From the NCBI GenBank assembly GCA_002286855.1, contig NRSV01000078.1, positions 65,349 through 129,348 on the forward strand: a stretch of DNA of 64,000 nucleotides, read 5' to 3'. This DNA is from Bipolaris cookei. Its lineage: Eukaryota; Ascomycota; Dothideomycetes; Pleosporales; Pleosporaceae. The notes under the pieces are model-generated. The model was not told where the DNA came from. It searched no databases and saw nothing but the letters and a program-made list of their open reading frames with translations. Positions 10,533-21,870 of this stretch are shown here, piece after piece (within the stretch, counting starts at the first letter, position 1; each line of letters begins with the position of its first letter). The translations under genes were made by a program, and so were the position numbers.

Positions 10533-11555
10533 TCACCTACGTGAGCGCCTTGGCCGACTGCTCGACTCTCCATTGCCACGACTGCGTCCGGACGAGGTTT
10601 GCGAAGTGCTCATACAGTCCCAGTTGAAAGGAATTTGAGAAGTGGGTATGGCAACACCTTCATAGCGATGTAACCTCGCACGCCTTGGGGGAGGAGAGGG
10701 CTGCGCAAATGCCTCTTGGCGGACTTCTTCGAGCGCTTGGTTTGTGGCAGCAAGGACGGCAAAGCGTCTGTCCGGTACACGGCGGACGGTCGTGTTGGGC
10801 GTGCGAGGGCGAGCTTGGCGCGAAGACGTTGTTGATTGTTCGTGCCGGCGGGACCGATGTTGGCGGTTCTGAGAGCGCGAAGACTCGGGACTTGGCTGAA
10901 GGGTAGTGGAAGAGTAATGTTGGCGTGACGAACGATGACTGCGGGGTGAAGACTCAAGAGTTTGGTAGCTGCGATGTTCGCGCTTTGGTGTCCTTGGTGG
11001 AGAAGTCGCAAAGAAAGACCAGCCACGTGAAGGCTCAGGTCGGATATTCTTCTTTGACCTTGAATGCTTGGGAGGGTCACGCTTTGCTCCGCGCCCGCGC
11101 AGAGTGCCTTGCGATGATTGCGTGGGGTGCCGTCGCCGATGGTGTTGACTTCGATGAGGTCGTGGGTTCAATAGAGTCTCTTGGGATGAATTGACAGTTT
11201 CCGGCTCGAACGAGCGGCGGTATGCCTGTGGGACCTCTACATCCAGGGCTGACCGGTAGTGCTCGCGTCTTCGATAGGCATCCTCGTAATGACGCTGTGA
11301 TTGTGGAGGGTGGTCGTCCCTATGTTTTTCGTGGCGCGGGGAACGTTGCGCTGGCAGGGTGGATTCTCCAGATCTTCTTTTCCTACTAGATTCCTTTGAG
11401 CTGCGCTTCTCTGAGTATTGCTCAACGATTGGCCTTCCATTCCCGCGAAGCGCGCTGTCCGCCGGCGCGTCCCGCCTCTTCTTTTCTCCGGATGACGACG
11501 ACGAGGTCTTGGGCTTCCTGTTGGCAGGAAGGCCAAAGTTGAATGACCAGCACAT
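10533..11555 (-). CDS. Hypothetical Ser/Arg-rich disordered protein
   Basis: Single frame of 340 aa from the first ATG at 11555 to a stop at 10533. I do not recognise a family. After a short N-terminus (MCWSFNFGLP) the protein is almost entirely low complexity: runs of Ser, Arg, His and Gln with many RS, SR, SSR and HRS blocks and SP/TP sites that look phosphorylatable. The composition (very basic, SR-like) would suit an RNA- or nucleic-acid-binding disordered protein or a nuclear scaffold, but that is only compositional inference. A short ordered-looking patch occurs at VRRVPDRRFAVLAATNQALE. An upstream spliced exon is possible, because the minus strand stays open to 11899 in a different frame. 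Confidence 0.6.
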   Translation of the reverse strand: MCWSFNFGLPANRKPKTSSSSSGEKKRRDAPADSALRGNGRPIVEQYSEKRSSKESSRKRRSGESTLPAQRSPRHEKHRDDHPPQSQRHYEDAYRRREHYRSALDVEVPQAYRRSFEPETVNSSQETLLNPRPHRSQHHRRRHPTQSSQGTLRGRGAKRDPPKHSRSKKNIRPEPSRGWSFFATSPPRTPKREHRSYQTLESSPRSHRSSRQHYSSTTLQPSPESSRSQNRQHRSRRHEQSTTSSRQARPRTPNTTVRRVPDRRFAVLAATNQALEEVRQEAFAQPSPPPRRARLHRYEGVAIPTSQIPFNWDCMSTSQTSSGRSRGNGESSSRPRRSRR

Positions 11556-13320
11556 AGCGACCAAGACGCAGATCTTGTATCGCTATGCGACCGGTATTTG
11601 AGTTCAATATTAAGGCTCAACAGAATGGCAGCAGCGTGCATAAGGATGCCGAAGTTCGGAACAGCCGACAGAGCCAAGATGTGCACAAAGAGGGGTGCAA
11701 ACGTGTTACTCTCAAGGCAGACAAGACGGACCAATGAACAGATAAAAGGATTTAGCATTCCAGGGCAAAGGGATGATTGAGCAGAGAAGGAGGGCTTGGA
11801 GACTATGATATCATGTAAAGACAAAGAGAGTTCCGGGTCTGGCCTGAGAGCAAGAGCACCGCATTCGTGACATGGAGGCCGGATTCCAATAGAGCACATG
11901 GCCTGAAGCTAAATCTAGAAAGGATTCATTCACAGTGCCTGGCATTGTCGTTTTGCGCTCCAATCAGAGGAGGGCTCGGTTGATGGTGTGCGACGGACAG
12001 AGTGGTTCGCAAGTTAGCAAAGGGTGGCTTACTGGGCCACATGACACCTCTGGCTCCAGCTGATCGACTCATCTTTCCGGCGCGCTGCAGCCAGCAGTCT
12101 GCTGTGAAATGGAGTGTAGAAGAGTGGAAACGGTGCATGGAGATTGACAGGCCGTCTTATATGGTGCAGAATTGATTGTTGTGGCAGCTACTGCTCGAGC
12201 GTGTGCTGTCTCTGGGCGTACCTGCGTCGCTGCTACGTGGCACCTGTGCTGGACAGAAGAAGGGCGGGACGGTTGCGGGACGATCCTGGGTGCAGAGTTG
12301 GGTGATCTGACGACGGCCCTAGTGGCACGTAGGAGGGTGACGGAGATGCTAGCTGCATGATGGTGCTCGCTGGTGCGAGTGGGCTGCTGGGTGATGATGG
12401 CCGCCTGACCGCAGGAGGAGGACTGGTGCTGGGTTCCTTATCGTTATCGGGCTGGGGCCGACGTCATTGGTCCGAGACGGGCCTCGCTCACCTCGACCTT
12501 CCAGCCATGTCCCATCATCGTCGGCCTTCCAGGGCTGCACGGCCGCGGGAGAGTGCATGTTCCTGCTTCTGACACGCCTAGCACAGACGTCGTTCATCAC
12601 ACAAATGCGCCTCCATGATGCCCGCGACCGCCGACTCGAACCAAGCCATAATAGCCCCGAGAGCGGGCAGCCAATTGCGGCCATGAGCCGCCTCATCGCC
12701 TACAACATGGCGGCGCTTACAGTGCACCGAGGCTCCTCTTGGGCCAAAAAAGAGAGTCATTCGTCTCGCGGCCTGTCCCAACAGGACGACAACTGAGACA
12801 AGGACGATATCGGACAAGCCGAGCAGGGCCGAGGGGGCGGTCAGCAATCAGAGATGGGGGCTGTACTTACATAGTGTGTACATGGTAGAGTCGTATTCGA
12901 TTACATGCTTCCAACACCAACAGTTGCGAAGAGTGGAGATTCGGATACGAGTCTGAGTCGCACAGTAGCAGTTTGTCGAGCAGTATGCAATGCGTATAAG
13001 TAGTAGCACAGCTTGGCAGGGGTGCGCTGCGATGATCATCAGCCTCTGTATCACTGTGGCGTGGCACAATCTTTGTGCTTGATTCCAACTGTGCACTCGA
13101 ATCAATCTTCGCGCCGCTTCATACTTCGTACTCGGCAGAAGAGCAATGGGTATGACCATGTCGGGACTCAACACACACTAAATTCCGATTTCAGAGTGGG
13201 GTATCCACCCCCGCTGGCGTCATGTTGACACGAACAAACGACGCGCCATATCAGCAGTTCCCCAACCGACATTGAACATCACACGACATCTGCATACGCA
13301 CATAGCTCATAGTACAGTCA
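11556..13320. other. Intergenic region
   Basis: Many overlapping open frames up to about 115 codons occur on both strands because the stretch near 12200-12800 is GC-rich, but none has a recognisable domain or convincing splice structure. The final 120 bp form the aldo-keto reductase promoter and leader. Confidence 0.5.
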
Positions 13321-14418
13321 ATGCCTCTGATCGCACAGAATCCAAAAGACCGGGTCATCCTCGGTTTGATGACCTTTGGTACGCGTTGACACTGCGGGGT
13401 TCAAGTGCGCCAAGTAACACTGAGTAGGCCCCGATGAGAGCAGCGGCGCGCGTATCACCGAGTTTGATGAGTTTACCAAACACCTTGATTACTTCCAGGC
13501 GCAGGGCTACAATGAAGTCGATACTGCACGCATGTATGTCGGCGGCAAACAAGAAGCATGGACGCGCCAGGCTGGATGGAAAGACCGCGGCCTTACTCTT
13601 GCTACCAAAGTCTACCCATTCGAGGCTGGCGTCCACAAGCCTGAGAATCTGAAGAAACACTTCACCACTAGTCTGCAAGAGCTTGACACCGACTGCGTGG
13701 ATATCTTCTATCTCCATGCGCCCGACCATAGCGTGCCTTTTGAAGAGACGCTCGAAGCAGTCAACGAGCTGCACAAACAGGGCAAGTTTGTCAACTTGGG
13801 GCTGTCAAACTACGCAGCATGGGAGGTTGCCGAAATCTACAATATCTGCAAAGAACGAGGATGGGTCAAGCCAACCATCTACCAGGCTATGTACAATGCC
13901 ATTAGTAAGTCTCACCCTTTTAGCGCACTAACCACTGCTGATAATACTCAGCTCGCGCCATTGAGCCGGAGCTCATTCCCGCATGCCGCAAGTACGGCAT
14001 TGATATTGTCGTCTATAACCCTTTGGCTGGCGGCCTCTTTTCCGGCAAGATCAAGTCCAAAGACATCAAGCTTGACGAAGGCCGGTTCGGGACCAAGGCT
14101 GACCGAATCGGCACAATGTACCGCGACCGCTACTTCAAAGACTCGACGTTTGAGGCTCTCAAGATTGCAGAGGAAGCTGCTCAAAAACACAGCTTGACGC
14201 TGCTTGAGATTGCACTGAGGTGGTGCGTTCATCACTCCGAGCTCAAGACACGAGTCAAAGGTGGAAATGACGGTGTCATTATTGGCGTCAGTAGTCTCAA
14301 GCAACTGGAGGGCAATCTTGCGGATCTGGAGAAGGGGCCTCTGCCTGATGATGTTGTCAAGGCGTTGGATGAAGCCTGGATGGCTTGCAAGGCAACTGCG
14401 CCCACGTATTTTCGATAG
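13321..14418 (+). CDS. Aldo-keto reductase (aflatoxin-aldehyde-reductase-like, AKR7 type)
   Basis: Exons 13321-13378, 13428-13904 and 13952-14418 (donors gtacgc and gtaagt; acceptors gagtag and actcag) give a predicted 333 aa. This is a cytosolic NADPH-dependent carbonyl reductase with a TIM-barrel fold. The catalytic tetrad of the family is present: Asp51 and Tyr56 (DTARMYVGG), Lys80 (TLATKVYP) and His116 (FYLHAPD). Barrel and cofactor signatures include GLSNYAAWEV, NPLAGGLFSGK and, near the C-terminus, GVSSLKQLEGNL, which contacts the adenine-ribose phosphate in relatives. The HAPD motif and overall layout resemble AKR7/aflatoxin B1 aldehyde reductases; the physiological substrate is unknown. 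Length is typical (about 330 aa). Confidence 0.92.
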
Positions 14419-14864
14419 ATGGGATAGTGTTCGGTTGCTGTACTGTATCGGCGTTAGCTGAATGCCGAAACTCATTAGTCATCTAGTTCCGATTCCGAGT
14501 GGCATTCAAGTCGATTTGGCAGTTGCCTTAATTGGAAGGTGCAAGCAAGGCCGTAGAGCCACTTCGTTGAAGGGCGTACCTTATTCCATCCACAAACCTG
14601 CTCAACACTGTGTAGATTTTAAGTTTATTCCACCTCGGCATTCCCCCGAACATGATGTATGATTCGGAGAAACGTTCAAAGCTTAGTACAGGCAAACTCG
14701 TAGGAACATTGGATATCACTTACTACTCGATGTGGGGCGCATGATTTAGGCAACTACATACATAAAACGACACCTTTTTCTACAACCGAGACCATATCTC
14801 TCCACTGCTTGTGAAAATCAGTCCTGTTATCTTTTTGTATAGTTTTGGGGAGTTAGTTGCAACC
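14419..14864. other. Intergenic spacer
   Basis: 3' flank of the reductase and 5' flank of the acetyltransferase. No gene seen. The 100 bp before 14865 are AT/CT-rich. Confidence 0.55.
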
Positions 14865-15679
14865 ATGACACAAACCGAGACTACCTCCGTTACTGTACCT
14901 GCTGAGCAACTAGGCCCTCAGACCAGACCGGTAGAGCCTGAGAGGCGCCTAAAAGATAGTGATATCCGGATTGAAATATGCACAGTAGAAGATGCAACGA
15001 CGCTTGTAAGTGAGCAACATGGTGAGGATAATGACAGAACAAGCTCGACGTACCCATTTCACGTACTTACCTCATTCGACAGGCAAGAGGACTTCGCGCC
15101 TGCTATTCTGAAGAGACCTGGGACAAGAAAGAGCCGGCCGCACAGGGTCGCCCAGATTCCGTTAGAGTAGAGCGCCTAGCCAAACGCCTTGTTCCTGTGC
15201 TCGCACATTCCGAGTTCACCGTCATCAAAGCTGTGCTCGCCTCAACGGGCGAGGCCATCGGTGCAGCGTGCTGGGGTCGTCCAGATACAAACAGCGTTCA
15301 TGACCCCTTTCGCCGCAGCGCCCTCCTATTCTACAACTGGCAAGAATCCCTAGGCTGGAGTGACGCGTTCGTCGACGAGTTATGGTCGGGTGTGGCGGAA
15401 GGTTGGCACCAAGGGCAGGCCAAGGATGACGAGGAGCGGGCGCAGATTATGAAGGGTGAGGCGCATTGGTTTCTTGCGCTGCTCATCACGTGGCCGGACT
15501 TCCAGGGCCGCGGTGTTGCGAGGAGACTGATTGACTGGGCAGTTGAGCAGGCAGACGCAAAGGCACCACCGACGCCCATGTATCTCAAGTCGAGCAAGAT
15601 GGGGAGGCGGGTATACATGCACGTGGGGTTTGTGCCTGTGGGGGAGAATACGATGGTTAGGCGGGGACGGGTGGAGTAG
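14865..15679 (+). CDS. GNAT-family N-acetyltransferase
   Basis: Exons 14865-15005 and 15083-15679 (donor gtaagt, acceptor cgacag) keep the frame and give a predicted 245 aa. The acetyl-CoA-binding motif A is FQGRGVARRL (fits the R/Q-x-x-G-x-G/A loop), preceded by beta-4 ALLITWPDF and followed by a C-terminal beta strand (YMHVGFVPVGE). The N-terminal region (ARGLRACYSEETWDKKEP) matches the layout of small fungal GNATs annotated only as acetyltransferases. Substrate unknown. The start at 14865 is the first ATG that gives this N-terminus; the leader before it is AT-rich and short. Without the splice the first exon would run into a stop at about 15170. Confidence 0.85.
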
Positions 15680-16043
15680 TGGTGGCGGCCTTGACTCGCT
15701 GGTGCGGCGGGAGTGGGATGTCTTCGTATAAGTACACGGTGCACAAATTAATATTCTATACACATTTTCCTACTCGCGTAGTTAGATGCACAAGATGCAA
15801 ATGAAGATGGACATGACCAGGGACATGAGCCGGTCGTGTATTTTGGGCACCTGGCATGACATATTTTCTGGCACGTGCATGACGTCAGCACCCGCTCATC
15901 CCATGTGAGAAGCGAGAAGCAAAAAAGAAAAAAAGGGCCGTTGTCAAACATGGGCAAATGTCGAGGCGCGGGGCAGAGGAGGATGCCAAAGACACGAGGG
16001 CGATTGTTGGCTGACGAGTGCACGACGTCGGGCGGATAGCCGG
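15680..16043. promoter_or_regulatory. GT31-gene promoter region with perfect TGACGTCA box
   Basis: A 364 bp spacer. A perfect CRE/ATF palindrome TGACGTCA lies at 15880-15887, about 160 bp upstream of the glycosyltransferase ATG, directly after an E-box-like CACGTG at 15872-15877. Such sites bind fungal bZIP (Atf1-like) and bHLH factors respectively; their use here is inferred from position only. Confidence 0.4.
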
Positions 16044-17477
16044 ATGGGAGGCTGCTTAGCGTCTTTTTTGGTCGCGTCAGGCCGGGCCTCCCCAAACATG
16101 GCGGGCGTGCGGGCATTGAGCAGCACCACGACCACCATGATGGTGCGATTGACGCTGCGGCGCCTGCTGAGCGTCGCGCTGCTGCTGTGCACCCTGTTCC
16201 TAACGACTCTCCTGCCGCGGCTCTGGCGGGGCGAGCGCGGCTACGAGCTGCTCGTCGACCGGCCCCCTCCCGCCGGACCTGGGCCCATCCCCAAGGTCGT
16301 GGTGCCTTTTGGCCAGGAATGCGCCCCCTTCACCGCCGGCGTCATGGACGACGTGACCATTGTCCTCAAGATCGGCGCCGGCGAGGTCGCCTCCAAGCTG
16401 CCTGCCTACCTCAACCGCCTCGGCCGCTGCAAGCAGGATCTGCTCATCTTCTCCGACCGCAAGGACTCGTACAACGGCTTCGACATTGCCGACGCCCTCG
16501 CCCACCTGCGCCCCGAGTACAGGTTCAACAACCCCGATTTCGACGTCTACGACTATATCCAATCCGTCAACCTGACTACGGACAAGTCGCCCGATGGCTG
16601 GCGGCTCGACAAGTACAAGTTCCTGCCCATGATGGAGTGGACCTCGTACCTGCGGCCCCAGTCGCAATGGTACGTCTTCCTCGAGCTCGACACGTACGTC
16701 AACTACGACAATCTATACCGTTTTCTGTCCAACTTCAACCCCCGCACGGCCTACTACTTTGGATCCCCCGTCTGGCCCAAGAAGAAGGCCATTTTTGCCC
16801 ATGGCGGCAGTGGCTTTGTGCTGTCGCGTGCAGCACTGGACAAGATCATGGCACTTGGCCGAATGTTTGGCGAGAACAAGCATTTTCCAGGAACGCACTT
16901 CTTCGGCGTCGACGTACAGAAGCAGTGTTGCGGTGACGAAATCCTAGCCCAGGTCCTGAAGAAGAGCGGCGTCTCCCTTCGAGGCTACTGGCCCATGTTC
17001 AATGGTGAAAAACCAGTCACCATGCGCTTTGACAACGAGCAATGGTGCGAAGCAATCGTGACCATGCACCACCTCAATGAAGAAGACTTTACCTCGCTCT
17101 CGCAATGGGAAAAGGCGCGCTCGCACCCCGAACGACCCCTCATGTTTGAAGAGCTCTTCACCATGATTGAACCCAACCTCGGCCGCGAGTCCGAAGACTG
17201 GTCCAACCTCTCTGAAGGTGTGACGTATAAACCGGGGAAAAAAGCCTCCAAATCATTCGAGCACTGCCGCAAAGCCTGCATAAATGACAACAGCTGCATG
17301 CAGTTTCAACACACGGGCACAGAGTGCCGCCTTGGCTACTCGATTCGCCTGGGCCACCACCAGCCTCGCGAGGGTGAGCGCCAGTGGAGGTCGGGATGGA
17401 TGTTGGATCGCATCAAAGCTTTTAAACAGGCCCGTTCCCCGTGTCAGGGCGCCCGCTTTGTCCATTCCAATCCCTGA
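16044..17477 (+). CDS. Type II membrane glycosyltransferase, GT31-like, with C-terminal PAN-like module
   Basis: A 477-codon frame starting at ATG 16044; ATGs at 16098 and 16137 are also possible and would leave a tail more typical of a signal anchor. A transmembrane anchor (LLSVALLLCTLFLTTLL) near the N-terminus predicts a Golgi type II topology. The luminal part resembles fungal GT31/DUF604 beta-1,3-galactosyl- or N-acetylhexosaminyltransferases: VTIVLKIGAGEV, DLLIFSDRKDSYN, a DxD-like metal site in FLELDTYV, then GGSGFVLSRAAL and CCGDEILAQVL. The C-terminal part has a Cys pattern like a PAN/apple fold (CRKACINDNSCMQF, then CRLGYSIRLG), common in fungal members. Donor and acceptor sugars cannot be told from sequence. 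The end is followed by a C-run at about 17484-17493. Confidence 0.87.
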   Translation: MGGCLASFLVASGRASPNMAGVRALSSTTTTMMVRLTLRRLLSVALLLCTLFLTTLLPRLWRGERGYELLVDRPPPAGPGPIPKVVVPFGQECAPFTAGVMDDVTIVLKIGAGEVASKLPAYLNRLGRCKQDLLIFSDRKDSYNGFDIADALAHLRPEYRFNNPDFDVYDYIQSVNLTTDKSPDGWRLDKYKFLPMMEWTSYLRPQSQWYVFLELDTYVNYDNLYRFLSNFNPRTAYYFGSPVWPKKKAIFAHGGSGFVLSRAALDKIMALGRMFGENKHFPGTHFFGVDVQKQCCGDEILAQVLKKSGVSLRGYWPMFNGEKPVTMRFDNEQWCEAIVTMHHLNEEDFTSLSQWEKARSHPERPLMFEELFTMIEPNLGRESEDWSNLSEGVTYKPGKKASKSFEHCRKACINDNSCMQFQHTGTECRLGYSIRLGHHQPREGERQWRSGWMLDRIKAFKQARSPCQGARFVHSNP

Positions 17478-18184
17478 ATGTCCTCCCCCCCCCACCTTCA
17501 CTAAAAAGGAGGAATTGAAAGACGCAAAAACGATGATAATGACGTGTCTTGTCCTTTCTTTTCTTTTTCCCTTTAATACGAAGTTTACGGCATTGTATAC
17601 GGCGTTTGATACCCAGAGGCGTTTATCTCTTTTTTTGCCTGCTTTTCTCCTTATCTCTTGCTTGGATATCACATCAGTCCACGTATAAACACACACTTTG
17701 GCTGTTGATGTCTTTTTGTTGTATTCCGGGCAGTTTCTGCTTTGGTGGGACGGGGTGCCATTCGTCAAGGTAAAGACGTGATATACGACCTTAGTAATAT
17801 CAATAGCAATGACTCATGAGTCTGAGGTTGCTTGTTTTTAATGCAGTATGACGGGCATGTGGTTTTCTTGATTCAAAAGTGGATAAACTGGCAGGTTGCA
17901 TACAATAGAGCCTACTACTCGATAATCATGGACTAAATTGTTTCGCAAATACTTTCATTAACTGGACCTATGTTTGAAAATGTGAAAGAGAGGAAGCAGT
18001 ATCGCTTTCTCAAATCTCTCTCCCTCTCCCGCAACCAGCACCACTTTGGAGACCATGATGCGGTCACCAGCACCCAAATCTACTCTTACATGAACTGGAT
18101 TTGATAAAGAAAATGAGACCGGATTATAGAAAGAAAAAGAAGAAGAAGAAGAAACAAAAGGGATTGACGAAAGGATCAACCAAT
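17478..18184. other. Convergent 3' intergenic region with simple repeats
   Basis: 3' flanks of the glycosyltransferase (+) and spt16 (-). Contains a poly-C tract around 17484-17493 and an (AAG/GAA)n purine tract at about 18130-18155 just outside the spt16 stop. No gene seen. Confidence 0.55.
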
Positions 18185-21100
18185 CTACCTCTTTCTCTTC
18201 TTGCCTTTGCTGTCCTCATCGTCATCATCCAGCGCAGCCTCCTTGTCCTTTTTGGCTGCCTTCTTGTCCAGCTCGTCCCAGCTCTCGCCCTCGGAAAACT
18301 CCTCTTCCGACCCCTCATCGCTCATCTCATCCGACGCATTCTCGTCAAAGTCGCTCTCGTCAGATGACTCGTCTGAAATGGCCAGCTCAGACTCTGACAC
18401 CTCAAACGCAGACTCTTCTTCTTCGTCACCATCGCCTTCGTCGTCTGTCTCGGTCGAGAGGAAGGACCATCCGCCGTCAGCAAAGAACTGGTGCGGGTCA
18501 GACGTCACAGTCTTCATAATAGTGGCCCAGTTGAGGTTCAGAGGTCCCTCAGTAAACGGAATATCGACAGAGTCCAGCCAGTCCTTGACCGGGTCCAGAG
18601 ACTCGACGGGAATGGTATTGATGTGAACAGGCGGACGGTTGTAGTCCTTGAACACAACAACCATGTCAAAGTTCTTAAGCCCAAACTGCACACGTTCAAG
18701 ATGCACAATTTCAATCTCTGAAAGGGTAAGACATGTGAAGGGAGGCTCAGTAAGCTGGACCAAGCAGTCAGTTGTCGGTTGCACAAGAACGGAAGATCGC
18801 GAGGGTACACCGTTGAAGCCAAGCTCACGGTACGGGATATCAACGCTGACGTTCTCGTTGCGTGCGGCATCGGCAATCTTCTCGGCAAAGTTCTTGAACT
18901 CCTTGTCGAGAGCCGCACGTCGCCGACGCTCCTCCTGTTCCTGTTCAAACTCTTCTTCGTCACCAAACTTGTGCCGGCGCTTACGGTTGCCCGTCTCGTC
19001 GAACTGCATCTCTGTAGCTTCTCGAACAAATTGCACATCCTTGGTCTTCTTCTTGCCAAGCATAATGGGGTTCTTGAGATGGACATGGATGATGACAATC
19101 AGCTCATGTTGCGAAGGCTGGAAGAACAGGTGCTTCATATTACTAAAAAGCACGTCGATCTTGGCGGTTCCATTCCCGTGGACGTAGCGCAGACCGTTTT
19201 GGTGAATCTCAACGCTACCAGGGATACGCTTGCCGTCAAGTGCTGGGCGGATAAAGATGAGATCGAGCATGTGGGGCTTGCGCGACTTGAGGGGAATGAG
19301 CTTGTCCTGCTCAACAACGTCCTCCATCTGCTTCTTCTCAGTCTCACGTCGAACAACCTCCTTCTTCAACTCAGTGATGTCCTTGGTGATCTGGTCGATG
19401 CGATCGACATCATGCGATTTGAATGTCAGACTGCGAATGAAGTGTGCGTTGGGATCCTCGAAAGGCTGGTCATCTTTTCGGCCTACACCTTGACCAGGCG
19501 AGAGGAAGTTGATTCGAAGAGAGGTAAAGTCTGCTTCTGGGGTATGTGATGCGTTCTTGATAGTGTGGATGTGGAAGGGTACTGGTCGACCCATGATGGG
19601 TAGGAGGACTGTAAGGTTCTTCTTATCGACGACAATCTCCAGATTAGCCACTGAACTGGGAAGTTGGTTGTCACGCTTGTACGACTCAAACTTCTTGAAC
19701 TTCTTTTCTTCAGTGCCATTTAGCGACTTCGCACCCTCGCTGTACTGCTCGAGACCCTCGGCCTGCTTCTTAGCGTGTAGCTCCTTTTGATGCTGTCGCC
19801 GTTGCTCCTCCTTTTCAGCATCCTGGTTTGTTGTTCGCTCGTGGCGCGTTCGGGTCTTTGTGATGTTGGTCTGGGCAATGGCAGGGCGCTCCTTCTTCGC
19901 CTTGGGCTTGGCTTCCTCCTCTTCCTCGTCGAAGAAGAATGAGACGGCATCCAAGTCCGACGTGGTATCTTTGGTGAAGACGGCGCATTCGCCCTGTCCG
20001 ACACGAACCGTGTCAACTAGCACGAGCGAGTAGTTTTTGCTCTTCTTGTCCTGTGGCTTGCTGTTTTCAAGGTCGGAAAAGCCAGTCTGAACAACAAGAG
20101 TCATGCCGTCCTTCAGTACACGGGTGTTCTTGCCGCTCAGAAGAAGTGAAGAGTCCTTGTTCTCGACACCGATACCATAACCAAGGTTCTTGGGAAAGTG
20201 CTTCTCCCACTCTGGCTTCTTCGATTTGAGCATGGCAAGCGCTTTGTTGTAAACATCCTTGGCCACGACGCCATCGCGGATGGACTTGATAACCAAGTCA
20301 TGAATGGCCAAAAGTAGCTTGTATGCATTCTCTTGCTCCTTGTTGGGGCCGACCATGTATGTTCGGCCAACCATGGCACCATATGTCTGGTAGCGCAGAC
20401 CAAGAACGGAAATGATGACGCCAGCGTGCAAGTTGTTCTCGTCGGGCTCGGCCGCAAACTTCAAGTCGTAGGAACCACCACTCTGGATGGTGGGCTGCAG
20501 GCACCAATCTAGCTGCAGCGAGTCAAATGTCTTGGATACCTTCTGTTTCTCAAAAAACTTGGCATCGTCAATCTTGTTGGCGACTTTGTCGGCAAGGGCG
20601 CGATGGGAAATCTTCTTCTCGGAGTCAAGGATGTCGGACATTTCTTCTACAAAGTAGTTGGTCATAAGGGCGCTCGAGGCCCGCGCAGCGTCGCGGATGG
20701 TCCTCAGTTCCTTCTCGTCCTTGACAGATAGGGCGGCATTGGATAAGATGGAGGCGAGATCGACCTGGTCCTCTTCCTTGAACGCAGCTTCGTCAAAGGT
20801 GGCTTTCCACTCGCTCGCAAAGGCGTTGTTGGCATTGTCCTTCTTCATGACGGCAACCTTCTTGCCGGCCTTTTTGATTGCGTCTATGCATGTCTGGAAC
20901 TGCTTCTTATTCTCCTCAGCGTCCTTGCCGCGCACCAGAATTTCGACAGGCACCTTTCCGCCTTTGAGCGGTTCTAGGTAGGCAGCTGCATCAATGGCAT
21001 TAGCACAATGCTGTATTTTAGGCAGTCGCACGTGACTCACCCTTCTTCTTGGTTGTCACAATCTGGACGAGGTCGGGGGTGATGACGAAGAGCGTGGCAG

Positions 21101-21372
21101 GGAATTCGTAGCCTAGCAACCACAACTATGGGCTTGTCAGCTCGCCAGATGCGCAAACAAGGCATGCGCAAACAAGGCATGCGCAGACTTACCTGAAAAG
21201 CGGCAGGTTTCTGGTAAATGCCAGGCTCGCTCGCCTTGCCGACCAGCGTCGCGATTGAGCCTGCGCCCTGGAAGACCTGGTCACCTGAGCGCTTGTCGGC
21301 CTTCCACTTGGTGACGAGGTTGTTGAGGCGCTCGTGGAAGAGAGCCTTGTCGATGACGATGTCGTCCGCCAT
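18185..21372 (-). CDS. spt16: FACT histone chaperone subunit Spt16
   Basis: Three exons on the minus strand: 21372-21193, 21125-21041 and 20985-18185. Donors are gtaagt and gtgagt, acceptors catag and tgcag, and the frame is kept for 1021 aa (about the usual Spt16 length). The protein starts MADDIVIDK and has an aminopeptidase-like N-terminal domain (about 1-440, catalytically dead in the family), the Spt16 middle domain (from about 520) and an Rtt106-like tandem-PH region (about 790-890, including PHQFFADGGW after it). The acidic Asp/Glu/Ser-rich tail ends in a basic KGKKRKR nuclear signal. With Pob3 and Nhp6, Spt16 reorganises nucleosomes during transcription and replication in the nucleus. 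It shares a divergent promoter with the carrier gene at 21871. Confidence 0.96.
21151..21186. repeat. 15 bp tandem duplication inside spt16 intron 1
   Basis: Two perfect copies of GCGCAAACAAGGCAT (21151-21165 and 21166-21180) followed by a partial third (GCGCAG) lie inside the intron between 21192 and 21126. The intron is otherwise of normal length (67 bp), so nearly half of it is this repeat. Confidence 0.8.
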
Positions 21373-21870
21373 GGTTGAAGGTGCGTGGAATGAAACCTCC
21401 AGATGGGTCGGCGGGGACGGGTAAGAGGGGGTTAAGAGAGAGGGAAAGAGAGGGGGAGAAAAACGGCGCTGATGGGAAAAGTCGCGAAGGCCTTGATGGC
21501 GACAACGACGCGAGGGCTTCCACGCGCTGCCCCGGGCCTGTGCGCAACCTCTCAACTCCCGAAACGGTCTAGCGCCCTGCTACCTTCACTCTAGGTTGTA
21601 TATTACCCTCCTCCAGAGCTAAACTGCAGCCCCACATCCCGGGCATGCAGATGCAAATTACCAACTAGTACAACAACACCATCGCCCTCTGAATTGGTCC
21701 CCCGTTTCTTTTCGTTTTGCTCAGCTCGCCAATCGGTACGCTTCCAGCCAGTATTCCCAAGTCACTAGCCCGCTTGTGACCCTCGCACGCGGAGCGCCTT
21801 CACCTTGCCTATATAACCTGCCAACGCCCTCGCATGCACCCCTACCTTCTCTCACCTCCCATGCTATGCA
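21373..21870. promoter_or_regulatory. Head-to-head promoter between spt16 and the carrier gene
   Basis: A 498 bp region between two divergent ATGs. A CT/GA-rich tract (about 21424-21462, gagagagg repeats) lies within 90 bp of the spt16 ATG, and a CCAAT box (gccaatcgg) is at about 21729. An ATG at 21861 is out of frame with the carrier start and would begin an overlapping upstream frame. Confidence 0.5.

Noticed and set aside
11237..11899. 220-codon minus-strand frame starting upstream of the Ser/Arg-rich protein
   Set aside because: Its second half overlaps the better-supported frame in a different phase. The first half could be a 5' exon, but no convincing donor/acceptor pair could be chosen.
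12349..12847. Several overlapping frames of 70-115 codons on both strands
   Set aside because: A GC-rich stretch produces open frames on both strands at once; none is protein-like and no family is recognisable.
16187..16936. 249-codon alternative frame inside the glycosyltransferase gene
   Set aside because: Shadow frame of a GC-rich coding region; Arg/Pro/Gln-rich translation with no domain, while the other frame gives the full GT31-like protein.
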